Shown here: positions 6,908 through 12,737 of the stretch, one piece after another
How positions within the stretch are numbered: the stretch's first letter is position 1
How the letters are laid out: every line of letters starts with the position of its first letter
Assembly: GCA_964582365.1 (NCBI GenBank)
Contig: CAZOQV010000014.1
Location: forward strand, 1 to 17,766
Length of the DNA stretch: 17,766 nt
DNA from: WARW01 sp964582365
GTDB lineage: Bacteria; Patescibacteriota; Microgenomatia; UBA12405
Direction: 5' to 3'
Made by a program: the position numbers and the translations under genes
The notes under the pieces: generated by a model
The model's input: the letters and a program-made list of their open reading frames with translations, nothing else
The model's database searches: none
Told to the model about the DNA's origin: nothing

Positions 6908-6981
6908 AAGAGTATCTATTGACGCAAGTCAAAATCACCTATAGTGGTTGCCAAAAACTAGATACTCTTTTCCCTTTTTGT
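6908..6981 (+). terminator. Long-stem hairpin terminator after the 6365 gene
   Basis: AAGAGTATCTA (6908-6918) pairs perfectly over 11 bp with TAGATACTCTT (6959-6969). The sequence then runs TTTTCCCTTTTTG. The 40-nt loop can fold further (GCAA with TTGC, CAC with GTG), giving a branched shape. It begins 16 bases after the TGA and ends about 50 bases before recG. Most likely a terminator; a small structured RNA element is the alternative. Confidence 0.6.
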
Positions 6982-7016
6982 TAACCCAAATTAAACCCGA
7001 AAACTAAAGAAAAGTT

Positions 7017-7025
7017 TGCTATCAT
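7017..7025 (+). promoter_or_regulatory. Extended -10 promoter of recG, probably leaderless
   Basis: TG (7017-7018), C, then TATCAT (7020-7025) is followed by six bases and the recG ATG. No Shine-Dalgarno sequence is present. Confidence 0.5.
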
Positions 7026-7031
7026 ATTTTT

Positions 7032-9041
7032 ATGAATAGCCTTTCTCAAATTCCCGGCGTTGGTCCAAAAATTATCGAAAAACTTAAACGTCTTAATATT
7101 AATTTGCCTCAAGACCTACTTTATCATTTTCCCAACCGCTACGTTGATTTTTCCCATTCTGTCAAAATAAACTCCATTTTGGAAAACGAAAATGTCACTA
7201 TCACTGGTCAAATTTTAGACTTCAAAAATATCTTTACCCGTAATGGTAAAAATATCCAAAAAGCTATTGTTTCTGACAATACTGGAAAAATAGATTTAAT
7301 TTGGTTTAATCAACCATATTTATCTAAGAATATAAAAACGGGGGATACACTGAGTTTTGCCGGTACTGTTTCTCTTTTCCAAAATAAAAAAACTATTATT
7401 GCCCCCGAATATGGTCCCCACAATACCGGCAAAATTATTGCTGTTTATCCCGAAACTAGCGGTCTTTCTTCAAAATGGTTTCGAAAAGTTATCCAAACTC
7501 AAATTCAAAATCTTTTAATTCCGATAAAAGAAACCTTACCTCCTGAATTAATTAAAAAATTTAAATTATTAGATTTAAAAACTGCCTTATTTCAAATTCA
7601 TTGTCCTACTAATTCCCAAATTTTATCCCAAACCAGAAATCGTTTAGCCACTGAAGAAATTTTATCATTACAAATTAAGTCCCATCTGTCCAAAAAAGAC
7701 TGGCTAAAAAACACCCCTAAAACTAAAATAAAAATTACTAAAGCTATTGATAAAAAAATTAAAGAATTAATTAAACTTTTACCATTTAAATTAACCGATT
7801 CTCAGGATAAAGTTTTAGCTGAAATTTTTTCCGATCTCGCTAATCCTAATCAAGTAATGAACCGATTGCTTCAAGGTGATGTTGGTTCTGGCAAAACTAT
7901 TATTGCCTTACTTTCCTGTTATTTATCTCATCTAAATAATTCTCTTTCAGTTTTAATCGCTCCAACTGAAATTTTAGCTAATCAACATTATCAAAATTTT
8001 CAAAGCATTTTAAAAGATAAAAACATTCCCATTTTTCTAATGACTGGCTCCAAAAAAGTTGATCTTAAAAAGATACCTAAAAATGCAATAATTATCAGTA
8101 CTCACGCCATAATCTATAAAAAAGATAATTTAAAAAATAAAATTTCACTTCTTATTATTGACGAACAACACAAATTTGGTGTTAAGCAACGATCATTCTT
8201 AAGTTCCTCAATCAAATTACCTCATTGTCTAACGATGACTGCGACTCCAATTCCTAGAACCATTAGTTTAACTCTTCTTGGTAATTTAGATATTTCCATT
8301 ATTGACACTCTTCCTCAAAATCGACTTCAAATTAAAACATTTTTAGTTCCTGATCATAAAAAATCCGATTGTTATAAATGGATAGAAGCTGAAATTAAAA
8401 AAACTGGTTGTCAAGCCTTTATTGTTTGTCCTTTTATTGATATTTCTGAATCCATGGCCAGTGTTAAATCAGCCGTCCAAGAATTTGATCACTTATCTCA
8501 CGATATTTTTCCAAATTTAAAATTAGGTCTAATTCATGGCAAAATTAAATCAATTGAAAGAGAAAAAATAATTAAGCAATTTCAAGAAAATAAATTAAAT
8601 ATTTTAGTGACCACTCCCATCATTGAAGTTGGTGTTGATATTCCCAATTCTTCCATCATTATTATTCAATCAGCTGATCGTTTTGGTTTGGCTCAACTTC
8701 ACCAACTCAGGGGTCGAGTCGGCAGGGGGCATCAGCAAAGTTATTGTTATCTTTTTACCGAATCTACCAACCAAAAAGCTATTAATCGCCTTAATTTTTT
8801 AGAAAAAAGTCATAACGGTTTAAAAATTGCCGAATATGATTTAAAAACCAGAGGACCGGGAGAAGCTTTTTCCACTATCCAGCACGGTTTTCCCTCTTTA
8901 AAAATTGCCAATTTTTCCGACACAAAATTAATTAGTTTCAGCCAAGAAATTCTAAAAGAACTTATTTCTCATTATCCAAATTTTAATTTATCTCAAATCA
9001 CTTCCGAAAACATTAGTTCAGAATCAATAATAAATAACTAA
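7032..9041 (+). CDS. recG: ATP-dependent DNA helicase RecG
   Basis: RecG is a cytoplasmic superfamily 2 translocase that regresses stalled replication forks and processes branched recombination intermediates. The 669 residues match the usual length of about 680-700. The N-terminus has an IPGVGPKIIEKLKRL helix-hairpin-like motif and the wedge OB domain (about 45-130). Helicase motifs are Walker A GDVGSGKT (282-289), APTEILA (310-316), DEQH (377-380), TATPIPRT (403-410), TTPIIEVGVDIPN (527-539) and QLRGRVGRG (558-566). The RecG-specific RGPGEAFSTIQHG follows at 607-619; the last part differs slightly from the usual GTRQSG. It stands alone, with its own -10 element, and converges on the DUF559 gene nine bases after its stop. 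Confidence 0.97.
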   Translation: MNSLSQIPGVGPKIIEKLKRLNINLPQDLLYHFPNRYVDFSHSVKINSILENENVTITGQILDFKNIFTRNGKNIQKAIVSDNTGKIDLIWFNQPYLSKNIKTGDTLSFAGTVSLFQNKKTIIAPEYGPHNTGKIIAVYPETSGLSSKWFRKVIQTQIQNLLIPIKETLPPELIKKFKLLDLKTALFQIHCPTNSQILSQTRNRLATEEILSLQIKSHLSKKDWLKNTPKTKIKITKAIDKKIKELIKLLPFKLTDSQDKVLAEIFSDLANPNQVMNRLLQGDVGSGKTIIALLSCYLSHLNNSLSVLIAPTEILANQHYQNFQSILKDKNIPIFLMTGSKKVDLKKIPKNAIIISTHAIIYKKDNLKNKISLLIIDEQHKFGVKQRSFLSSSIKLPHCLTMTATPIPRTISLTLLGNLDISIIDTLPQNRLQIKTFLVPDHKKSDCYKWIEAEIKKTGCQAFIVCPFIDISESMASVKSAVQEFDHLSHDIFPNLKLGLIHGKIKSIEREKIIKQFQENKLNILVTTPIIEVGVDIPNSSIIIIQSADRFGLAQLHQLRGRVGRGHQQSYCYLFTESTNQKAINRLNFLEKSHNGLKIAEYDLKTRGPGEAFSTIQHGFPSLKIANFSDTKLISFSQEILKELISHYPNFNLSQITSENISSESIINN

Positions 9042-9050
9042 ATTTTTTAT

Positions 9051-9467
9051 TCAAATCCTCTCTGTCTCTCCCGCCACTGCGGAATCGACATCTCCCCTTA
9101 ACAAAGGGAGAAGTTTTTCTAAAACTTTATCAAAATTATTTAAAACTTCATCATTAGTAAATCTAATAGTTTTAATGTTTACACTTTTTAAATATTGATC
9201 TCTTAATAAATCATAATTCTTCTTTTCATTATGTGAATCTCCGTCAATCTCAATGGCTAACAACAACTCTCGACAATAAAAATCCAAAATAAATCTAAAC
9301 ACTGGTTTTTGTCTAATAAATTTAAATTTATTTTTTCTTAAATATCTCCACATTACATATTCTGCTTTTGTTGGATTATTTCTATTTCTTCTTGATAAGA
9401 CTCTTAATTCTTCCAAATATCTAAGATGACCTTTTTGAGTTACATAATTATACTCAGTAATTTTCAT
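9051..9467 (-). CDS. DUF559 / Vsr-like endonuclease domain protein
   Basis: A 138-residue protein of the DUF559 family, related to very-short-patch-repair (Vsr) endonucleases in the PD-(D/E)XK superfamily; its cellular role is not established. Family landmarks are RNRNNPTKAE (27-36), W40 and LR (43-44), FIRQKPVFRFILDFYC (50-65, with D62), AIEIDGDSH (71-79, with E73, D75 and H79), D86, RD (89-90) and the closing IRFTNDEVLNN (101-111). The putative metal-binding acidic residues are intact. Residues about 119-138 (LLPLLRGDVDSAVAGETERI) are encoded by the left inverted repeat and so belong to the repeat rather than the ancestral fold. Upstream, a -35/-10 pair overlaps the right inverted repeat. 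It is convergent with recG. It may be a selfish or repeat-associated nuclease rather than a host repair enzyme. Confidence 0.88.
   Translation of the reverse strand: MKITEYNYVTQKGHLRYLEELRVLSRRNRNNPTKAEYVMWRYLRKNKFKFIRQKPVFRFILDFYCRELLLAIEIDGDSHNEKKNYDLLRDQYLKSVNIKTIRFTNDEVLNNFDKVLEKLLPLLRGDVDSAVAGETERI
9054..9111. repeat. Left composite inverted repeat of the DUF559 cassette
   Basis: The outer part AATCCTCTCT (9054-9063) and inner part 9090-9111 (core CTCCCCTTAACAAAGGGAG) are each exact reverse complements of segments in the right repeat (9527-9536 and 9491-9512). Between them lies a mini-hairpin CCGC-CACT-GCGG (9071-9082). The inner core is itself near-palindromic (TCTCCC with GGGAGA). The repeat lies inside the 3' end of the DUF559 gene and supplies its last 20 codons. 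Confidence 0.85.
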
Positions 9468-9475
9468 TACAATAA

Positions 9476-9504
9476 TTTATATCAAAATTATCTCCCTTTG
9501 TTAA
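9476..9504 (-). promoter_or_regulatory. Promoter of the DUF559 gene, -35 inside the inverted repeat
   Basis: On the minus strand TTAACA (9504-9499) is one base from the -35 consensus. It lies exactly 17 bases before TATAAA (9481-9476), which is preceded by TG one base earlier. Eight bases then lead to the ATG. The -35 box is part of the 22-bp inner repeat, so the repeat carries the promoter of the nuclease. Confidence 0.55.
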
Positions 9505-9536
9505 GGGGAGATACCGGTTTATCCGGAGAGAGGATT
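9491..9536. repeat. Right composite inverted repeat of the DUF559 cassette
   Basis: Mirror of the left repeat: inner segment 9491-9512, mini-hairpin CCGG-TTTAT-CCGG (9514-9526) and outer AGAGAGGATT (9527-9536). The central hairpin differs in sequence from the left copy but occupies the same place, so structure is conserved more than sequence. Confidence 0.85.
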
Positions 9537-9607
9537 AAAACGAAAGGCAGGTAGATTAAAACAACAAAAAGGAGCTTTAATTAAATATTAGAAATTTATT
9601 ATTTTTC

Positions 9608-9616
9608 TGATACAAT
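9608..9616 (+). promoter_or_regulatory. Extended -10 promoter of rpmF-nusB-rnc, probably leaderless
   Basis: TG (9608-9609), A, TACAAT (9611-9616), six bases, then the rpmF ATG at 9623. No Shine-Dalgarno sequence is visible. Confidence 0.52.
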
Positions 9617-9622
9617 ACTTCC

Positions 9623-9775
9623 ATGACAGCAGTACCAAAACATTGGCCTTCAAGTCGCCGACAAGGCAGCCGAAGAGCTACTCAAACTGGCCCTAAAATA
9701 GCCAAAACCGTAAATTGTAAACATTGTGGACAGCCAAAAATGGCGGGTTTTCAATGTCCTAATTGTAAACAGTGA
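9623..9775 (+). CDS. rpmF: 50S ribosomal protein L32
   Basis: A 50-residue zinc-binding protein of the large ribosomal subunit. It opens MTAVPKHWPSSRRQGSRRAT, matching the L32 MAVPK start and its basic RR-rich segment. The zinc ribbon follows as C32-x2-C35 (NCKHCG) and C45-x2-C48 (QCPNCK). Length fits L32 (about 50-60 residues). The stop TGA overlaps the GTG start of nusB as GTGA, implying translational coupling and co-transcription with nusB and rnc. The start is supported by the extended -10 six bases upstream. It is below the size cutoff of many gene callers and easily missed. Confidence 0.93.
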   Translation: MTAVPKHWPSSRRQGSRRATQTGPKIAKTVNCKHCGQPKMAGFQCPNCKQ

Positions 9776-10173
9776 AAAACAAATTTGATCCTCGCCATCT
9801 AAAAAGAATTAAAAATGTCCAAGCTTTATTTGCTTGGGATTGTGGCGGTTTTGAAACAAAAACTGAAGAATTTGACGATATTGTTAAAGTTATTCCTGAA
9901 ATTAATAAAACCATCCAAGAAAACGCCCCAAAATGGCCACTCGATAAAATTAACAGAATTGATTTAAGCGTCTTAAGATATACTTTTTGGGAATTATTTT
10001 ATTTAAAGAAAAATCCACCCAAAGTTGTTATTGATGAAGCCGTCGAAATTGCTAAAGAATATGGCACTGAAACCAGTTCCTCTTTTGTTAATGGTGTTAT
10101 TGGTAGTGCCATTAAAAAATCTAATCTAGATGTTAACCAGGAATCAGAAAAAGAAAATGAATCAAAACTTTAA
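9772..10173 (+). CDS. nusB: Transcription antitermination factor NusB
   Basis: NusB pairs with S10/NusE on boxA RNA to promote rRNA antitermination and processing. The 133 residues form the all-helical NusB fold. An N-terminal helix contains KRIKNVQALFAWD (11-23), and the conserved core runs INRIDLSVLRYTFWELFYL (60-78), then VVIDEAVEIAKEYGTETSSSFVNGVIGSA (85-113). The start is GTG, overlapping the rpmF stop by four bases (GTGA); no other start fits the conserved N-terminus. The last 20 residues are a Glu/Asn/Ser/Lys-rich tail whose coding DNA overlaps the start of rnc. It sits between rpmF and rnc, so this operon couples ribosomal protein synthesis with rRNA transcription and maturation. Confidence 0.93.
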   Translation: MKNKFDPRHLKRIKNVQALFAWDCGGFETKTEEFDDIVKVIPEINKTIQENAPKWPLDKINRIDLSVLRYTFWELFYLKKNPPKVVIDEAVEIAKEYGTETSSSFVNGVIGSAIKKSNLDVNQESEKENESKL

Positions 10174-10855
10174 AGATCTCCAAAACAAAATTGGCTACAC
10201 TTTCAAAGATGAAGGTAAATTGATTCAGGCACTTCAACATCGTTCCTATTTAAATGAAAACCGTAGTCAAAATCTACAATCAAATGAAACTTATGAGTTT
10301 TTAGGCGACTCTATTCTTGAGTTTTGGATTTCTGTTAAACTTTTTAATCAATTTCCTAAATTAAATGAAGGAGATTTAACCAATCTTAGGGCTTTAATTG
10401 TCTGCACTGAAAATTTAGCCATAACTTCAATAAAATTTGAAATATGTGATTTTGTTTTACTTTCTAAAGGTGAAGAAAGACATAATGGACGAAACAATCA
10501 TTCAATTTTAGCCGATACCTTTGAAGCTATTCTTGGATCAATTTATCTTGATGGTGGTCTTGATCCTGCTTTCAAATTTTTAGAAAAAACCCTAAACGAC
10601 AGTATTTCTGAGCTGTCACAAAAAAAAGTTTATAAAGATCCAAAAAGTCTTTTTCAAGAAATTGCTCAATCAAAGAGGGGAATCACTCCCAGATATCAAA
10701 CAGTCAATGAATTTGGACCTGATCATTTAAAAGTTTTTGAAGTCTCTGTCTTTCTAAATGATGAGCTTATTGCCACTAGCACTGGTAATTCTAAACAAAA
10801 GGCTGAAGAAGATGCTTCAATTAAAGCTATCCAAATCCTCAATAATCTTGTATAA
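10157..10855 (+). CDS. rnc: Ribonuclease III
   Basis: Cleaves double-stranded RNA, notably the rRNA precursor stems. From ATG 10157 the protein has 232 residues and begins MNQNFKDLQNKIGYTFKDEG, aligning with normal RNase III N-termini. An upstream in-frame ATG at 10130 would add nine residues and overlap nusB by 44 bases and is less likely. The catalytic signature NETYEFLGD supplies E44, E47 and D51; LADTFEAILG supplies D120 and E123; all active-site acids are present. A double-stranded RNA-binding domain spans about 161-230 (DPKSLFQEIAQ through KQKAEEDASIKAIQIL). It overlaps the nusB end by 17 bases, so translation is likely coupled. Its stop codon TAA lies within the TATAAT of the rpsP promoter. 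Confidence 0.95.
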   Translation: MNQNFKDLQNKIGYTFKDEGKLIQALQHRSYLNENRSQNLQSNETYEFLGDSILEFWISVKLFNQFPKLNEGDLTNLRALIVCTENLAITSIKFEICDFVLLSKGEERHNGRNNHSILADTFEAILGSIYLDGGLDPAFKFLEKTLNDSISELSQKKVYKDPKSLFQEIAQSKRGITPRYQTVNEFGPDHLKVFEVSVFLNDELIATSTGNSKQKAEEDASIKAIQILNNLV

Positions 10856-10856
10856 T
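10851..10856 (+). promoter_or_regulatory. -10 box of rpsP overlapping the rnc stop codon
   Basis: A perfect TATAAT (10851-10856) contains the rnc TAA (10853-10855) and lies seven bases before the rpsP ATG. It predicts a leaderless rpsP-khpA transcript starting at the ATG, in addition to read-through from rpmF. No -35 at 17 bp is evident. Confidence 0.55.
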
Positions 10857-10863
10857 CCACCAT

Positions 10864-11190
10864 ATGCTAAAAATCAAACTTGCTCCTCATGGCAAAATTC
10901 ATCAAATTACTTACAGAATCGTTGTGGCTCAAGACCGCAGTAAATTAAACGGTCCAACCATCGACGAATTAGGGTTTTATACTCCCCAGACTAAAGTCCT
11001 TGAAGTTAATAAAGAAAAATTAGCTGATTGGCAAAAAAAAGGTGCTCAAGTTACCTACGGAGTTGATCGTCTTTTAAATCCTGATAAATATCCTAAAAAA
11101 GTAAAACCAAAGGTTGAAAAAGAAAAAATTGAAAAAGTAGCAGAAGTTAAAACCGAAGAAGCTCCAGTTGAAGAACCAAAATCAGAATAA
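10864..11190 (+). CDS. rpsP: 30S ribosomal protein S16
   Basis: S16 is needed for small-subunit assembly. The core (about 1-78) shows MLKIKLAPHGKIHQITYRIV, VAQDRSKLNGPTIDELGFYTP and a C-terminal WQKKGAQVTYGVDRLL block, all typical of S16. After that comes a 30-residue Lys/Glu/Pro-rich, probably disordered tail (79-108), so the protein is longer than many S16 (about 80-90 residues); charged tails on S16 occur in several lineages. The gene starts eight bases after rnc and is followed 32 bases later by khpA, the common rpsP-khpA pairing. The start is decided by the conserved N-terminus and the -10 box just upstream. Confidence 0.96.
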   Translation: MLKIKLAPHGKIHQITYRIVVAQDRSKLNGPTIDELGFYTPQTKVLEVNKEKLADWQKKGAQVTYGVDRLLNPDKYPKKVKPKVEKEKIEKVAEVKTEEAPVEEPKSE

Positions 11191-11193
11191 TTA

Positions 11194-11214
11194 TTAGAAA
11201 TTAGAAATTAGAAA
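11194..11214. repeat. TTAGAAA heptamer tandem between rpsP and khpA
   Basis: Three exact copies of TTAGAAA in 7-nt register fill most of the 32-base gap between rpsP and khpA. On this strand the register TAGANNN matches the complement of the ATCTANN heptamers elsewhere in the window, so the families may be related. There is no visible Shine-Dalgarno sequence for khpA. Confidence 0.7.
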
Positions 11215-11222
11215 TTTTATTT

Positions 11223-11456
11223 ATGAATACCATTAAAGACACTTTAGAATATATTATTAAAGCTATCGTTCCAGATTCTACCGATATTATTATTAATGAT
11301 TCAGAAGAAAACGGTCTAATTATTTTTGAAATCGATGCTCCATCTGAAATTATTGGAAAAATTATTGGAAAAGAAGGTAAAATAATAAAATCAATTCGAA
11401 CTATTCTAAATCTTTCCTATCCTACCACTCGTTTTCTTCTTAAAATTAAAGACTAA
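11223..11456 (+). CDS. khpA: KH-domain RNA-binding protein KhpA (YlqC family)
   Basis: A 77-residue single KH domain. In Firmicutes KhpA partners KhpB/Jag and binds many RNAs, affecting cell elongation and division. The RNA-binding loop is GKEG (49-52) within EIIGKIIGKEGKIIKSIRTIL, flanked by the expected helices and strands (GLIIFEIDAPS; TRFLLKIKD). Length and the position directly after rpsP are typical of the family. It is co-directional with rpsP and likely co-transcribed; the 5' gap carries a heptamer repeat instead of an SD. Its last 11 bases overlap the 3' end of the convergent pilO gene, so the two stop codons lie within each other's genes. Confidence 0.92.
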   Translation: MNTIKDTLEYIIKAIVPDSTDIIINDSEENGLIIFEIDAPSEIIGKIIGKEGKIIKSIRTILNLSYPTTRFLLKIKD

Positions 11457-12198
11457 AAGGATTTTCTCTTTGGTATTGCTTAAATTCTGATATTTGACCA
11501 TCTGTATTTTCTTCTATTTTGGAAAAACTACTTATTTTTTCCACCAAAGCAGATTCATCACTAGAAAGAATTAAATCACTTAAAGCAATATTACTTGTGT
11601 CGATATTTGTCTCATCACTAATATAATAAGAAGAAACCGACAACTTTAAAATAGAATAATTTTTAGATGTACTTATATCGTATTTATCAATAAATAAGAT
11701 TGGCAAAGTTTTTTCCAAAGATAATACAAGGTCTAAGCTTTTATCTTTAGGTCCATATAATGTTAAATTAACTGGCAGCTTTTTCATATTCTTTATAGAA
11801 GTTGTTTCTTTTTCTTCTGCCTTAATCTCACCTGGTGTTAAAGAAAAACTCTCCAATTGATAATCAAAGTTACTTGCTACTTGTCTTATTATCTCCACCA
11901 ACAAATAAGATTTTTTATTTCTTAAAACTGCATTGTCTAAATATTCAGCATTTTTTTGCAATTCTTCAGAATCGACCGATGATAAATATTTAATTTGTTC
12001 AGTTACCTTAGCCGTATTAGCTTTAACTGTATCAATCTTTTGTTTTACAGTTCCAATTTGATTCACTTTTGGTATTAAAACCAATTGTAAACTGATGAAA
12101 AAAAGTACCAATAATCCAACCGGAGGTAAAAAAAGAGTCAACAAAGATTTTTCCAATCCAAAAATTTTGTCTGGTAACTTTAAGAAATCTTTACTCAT
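11446..12198 (-). CDS. pilO: Type IV pilus inner-membrane alignment protein, PilO-like
   Basis: PilO dimerises with PilN in the inner-membrane alignment complex that links cytoplasmic PilM to the pilus channel. The 250 residues show a short cytoplasmic N-terminus, one membrane segment (about 19-43, LLTLFLPPVGLLVLFFISLQ), then a coiled-coil stretch (about 44-100), then an alpha/beta part compatible with the PilO ferredoxin-like fold (LPVNLTLYGPKDKSLDLVLSLE, 141-162). The C-terminal 50 residues are Ser/Glu-rich and extend past the usual fold. Direct sequence conservation in this family is low, so the call rests on topology and on the pilM-pilN-pilO order. The start overlaps the pilN stop by ATGA. 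The 3' end overlaps khpA by 11 bases. Confidence 0.8.
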   Translation of the reverse strand: MSKDFLKLPDKIFGLEKSLLTLFLPPVGLLVLFFISLQLVLIPKVNQIGTVKQKIDTVKANTAKVTEQIKYLSSVDSEELQKNAEYLDNAVLRNKKSYLLVEIIRQVASNFDYQLESFSLTPGEIKAEEKETTSIKNMKKLPVNLTLYGPKDKSLDLVLSLEKTLPILFIDKYDISTSKNYSILKLSVSSYYISDETNIDTSNIALSDLILSSDESALVEKISSFSKIEENTDGQISEFKQYQRENPFSL

Positions 12199-12737
12199 AT
12201 CAAATTAACCTCCATTTCAAATGACCAACTATTAGAATTAATCATTATTGATGTCAAATTAGCTGAACTAAAATCAGGATACAAGCCACTATTGATATCT
12301 TTGACTTTGTCCTCAATATAATCCATGTCTAATCCATTTGTTAAAACACCCTCTAATAAAAATTGTTTTTTGTTTTTTATTTCAAAATTTTCTAAAGTTA
12401 TATTTTCTGGGAAAAAATCCATTATTTTTTTAATTAAAGAACCGTATTCAAATCTTTCTTTTAAAACCTGTCCTACTAATTTAGCTTGGTATTTATTTTT
12501 TTTACTCAAAATAACACTTGTTGCTAATGATTTATAATTATTTAAAGTTTTAGTACTTTTAGCCTCTGTTTGTTTTAGTAAAAAATTATTTACTCCTAAC
12601 CAGCCAAAAATAATTACAGCTGATAAAATCCAAAAACTTAAAAAGGCAACCATCACTAAATTAATTATCTTTTTAAGTTTAATTTTAGCCGCCTGAAACT
12701 TTGCCATCGATGGTAGTAAATTTAATCCTTCCTTCAT
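12195..12737 (-). CDS. pilN: Type IV pilus assembly protein PilN
   Basis: The 180 residues begin MKEGLNLLPS; LNLLP (5-9) is the conserved cytoplasmic motif by which PilN docks on PilM. A membrane segment follows (about 26-48, NLVMVAFLSFWILSAVIIFGWLG), then a periplasmic coiled coil and an alpha/beta domain including FFPENITLENFEIKNKKQFLLEG (108-130). Topology and length fit PilN. It overlaps both neighbours by ATGA: the pilM stop at its start and the pilO start at its end. The three proteins are therefore likely made in fixed proportion. The cell envelope here may be single-membrane, as in CPR bacteria, where the PilMNO platform occurs without a PilQ secretin; this last point is inference. 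Confidence 0.87.
   Translation of the reverse strand: MKEGLNLLPSMAKFQAAKIKLKKIINLVMVAFLSFWILSAVIIFGWLGVNNFLLKQTEAKSTKTLNNYKSLATSVILSKKNKYQAKLVGQVLKERFEYGSLIKKIMDFFPENITLENFEIKNKKQFLLEGVLTNGLDMDYIEDKVKDINSGLYPDFSSANLTSIMINSNSWSFEMEVNLI

Larger units (their letters stand above)
9054..9536 (-). mobile_element. Candidate inverted-repeat-bounded DUF559 cassette
   Basis: About 480 bp, ending AATCC on the left and GGATT on the right. It consists of one nuclease gene framed by composite inverted repeats with 22-bp inner and 10-bp outer identical segments. No transposase is present and no clear target-site duplication is visible at the proposed ends. The unit could be a non-autonomous mobile element, a nuclease gene that spreads with its repeats, or a gene into which two copies of a palindromic repeat have inserted. 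The first two readings are inference. Confidence 0.45.

Noticed and set aside
9054..9536. Classic insertion sequence
   Set aside because: There is no transposase gene, and no target-site duplication is visible at the proposed ends, so it is described only as a candidate cassette.
10130..10156. Upstream ATG start for rnc
   Set aside because: It adds nine residues not typical of RNase III and increases overlap with nusB to 44 bases; ATG 10157 matches the family N-terminus.
10758..10943. 61-residue ORF spanning the end of rnc and start of rpsP
   Set aside because: It is out of frame with two well-conserved genes that fully explain the DNA.
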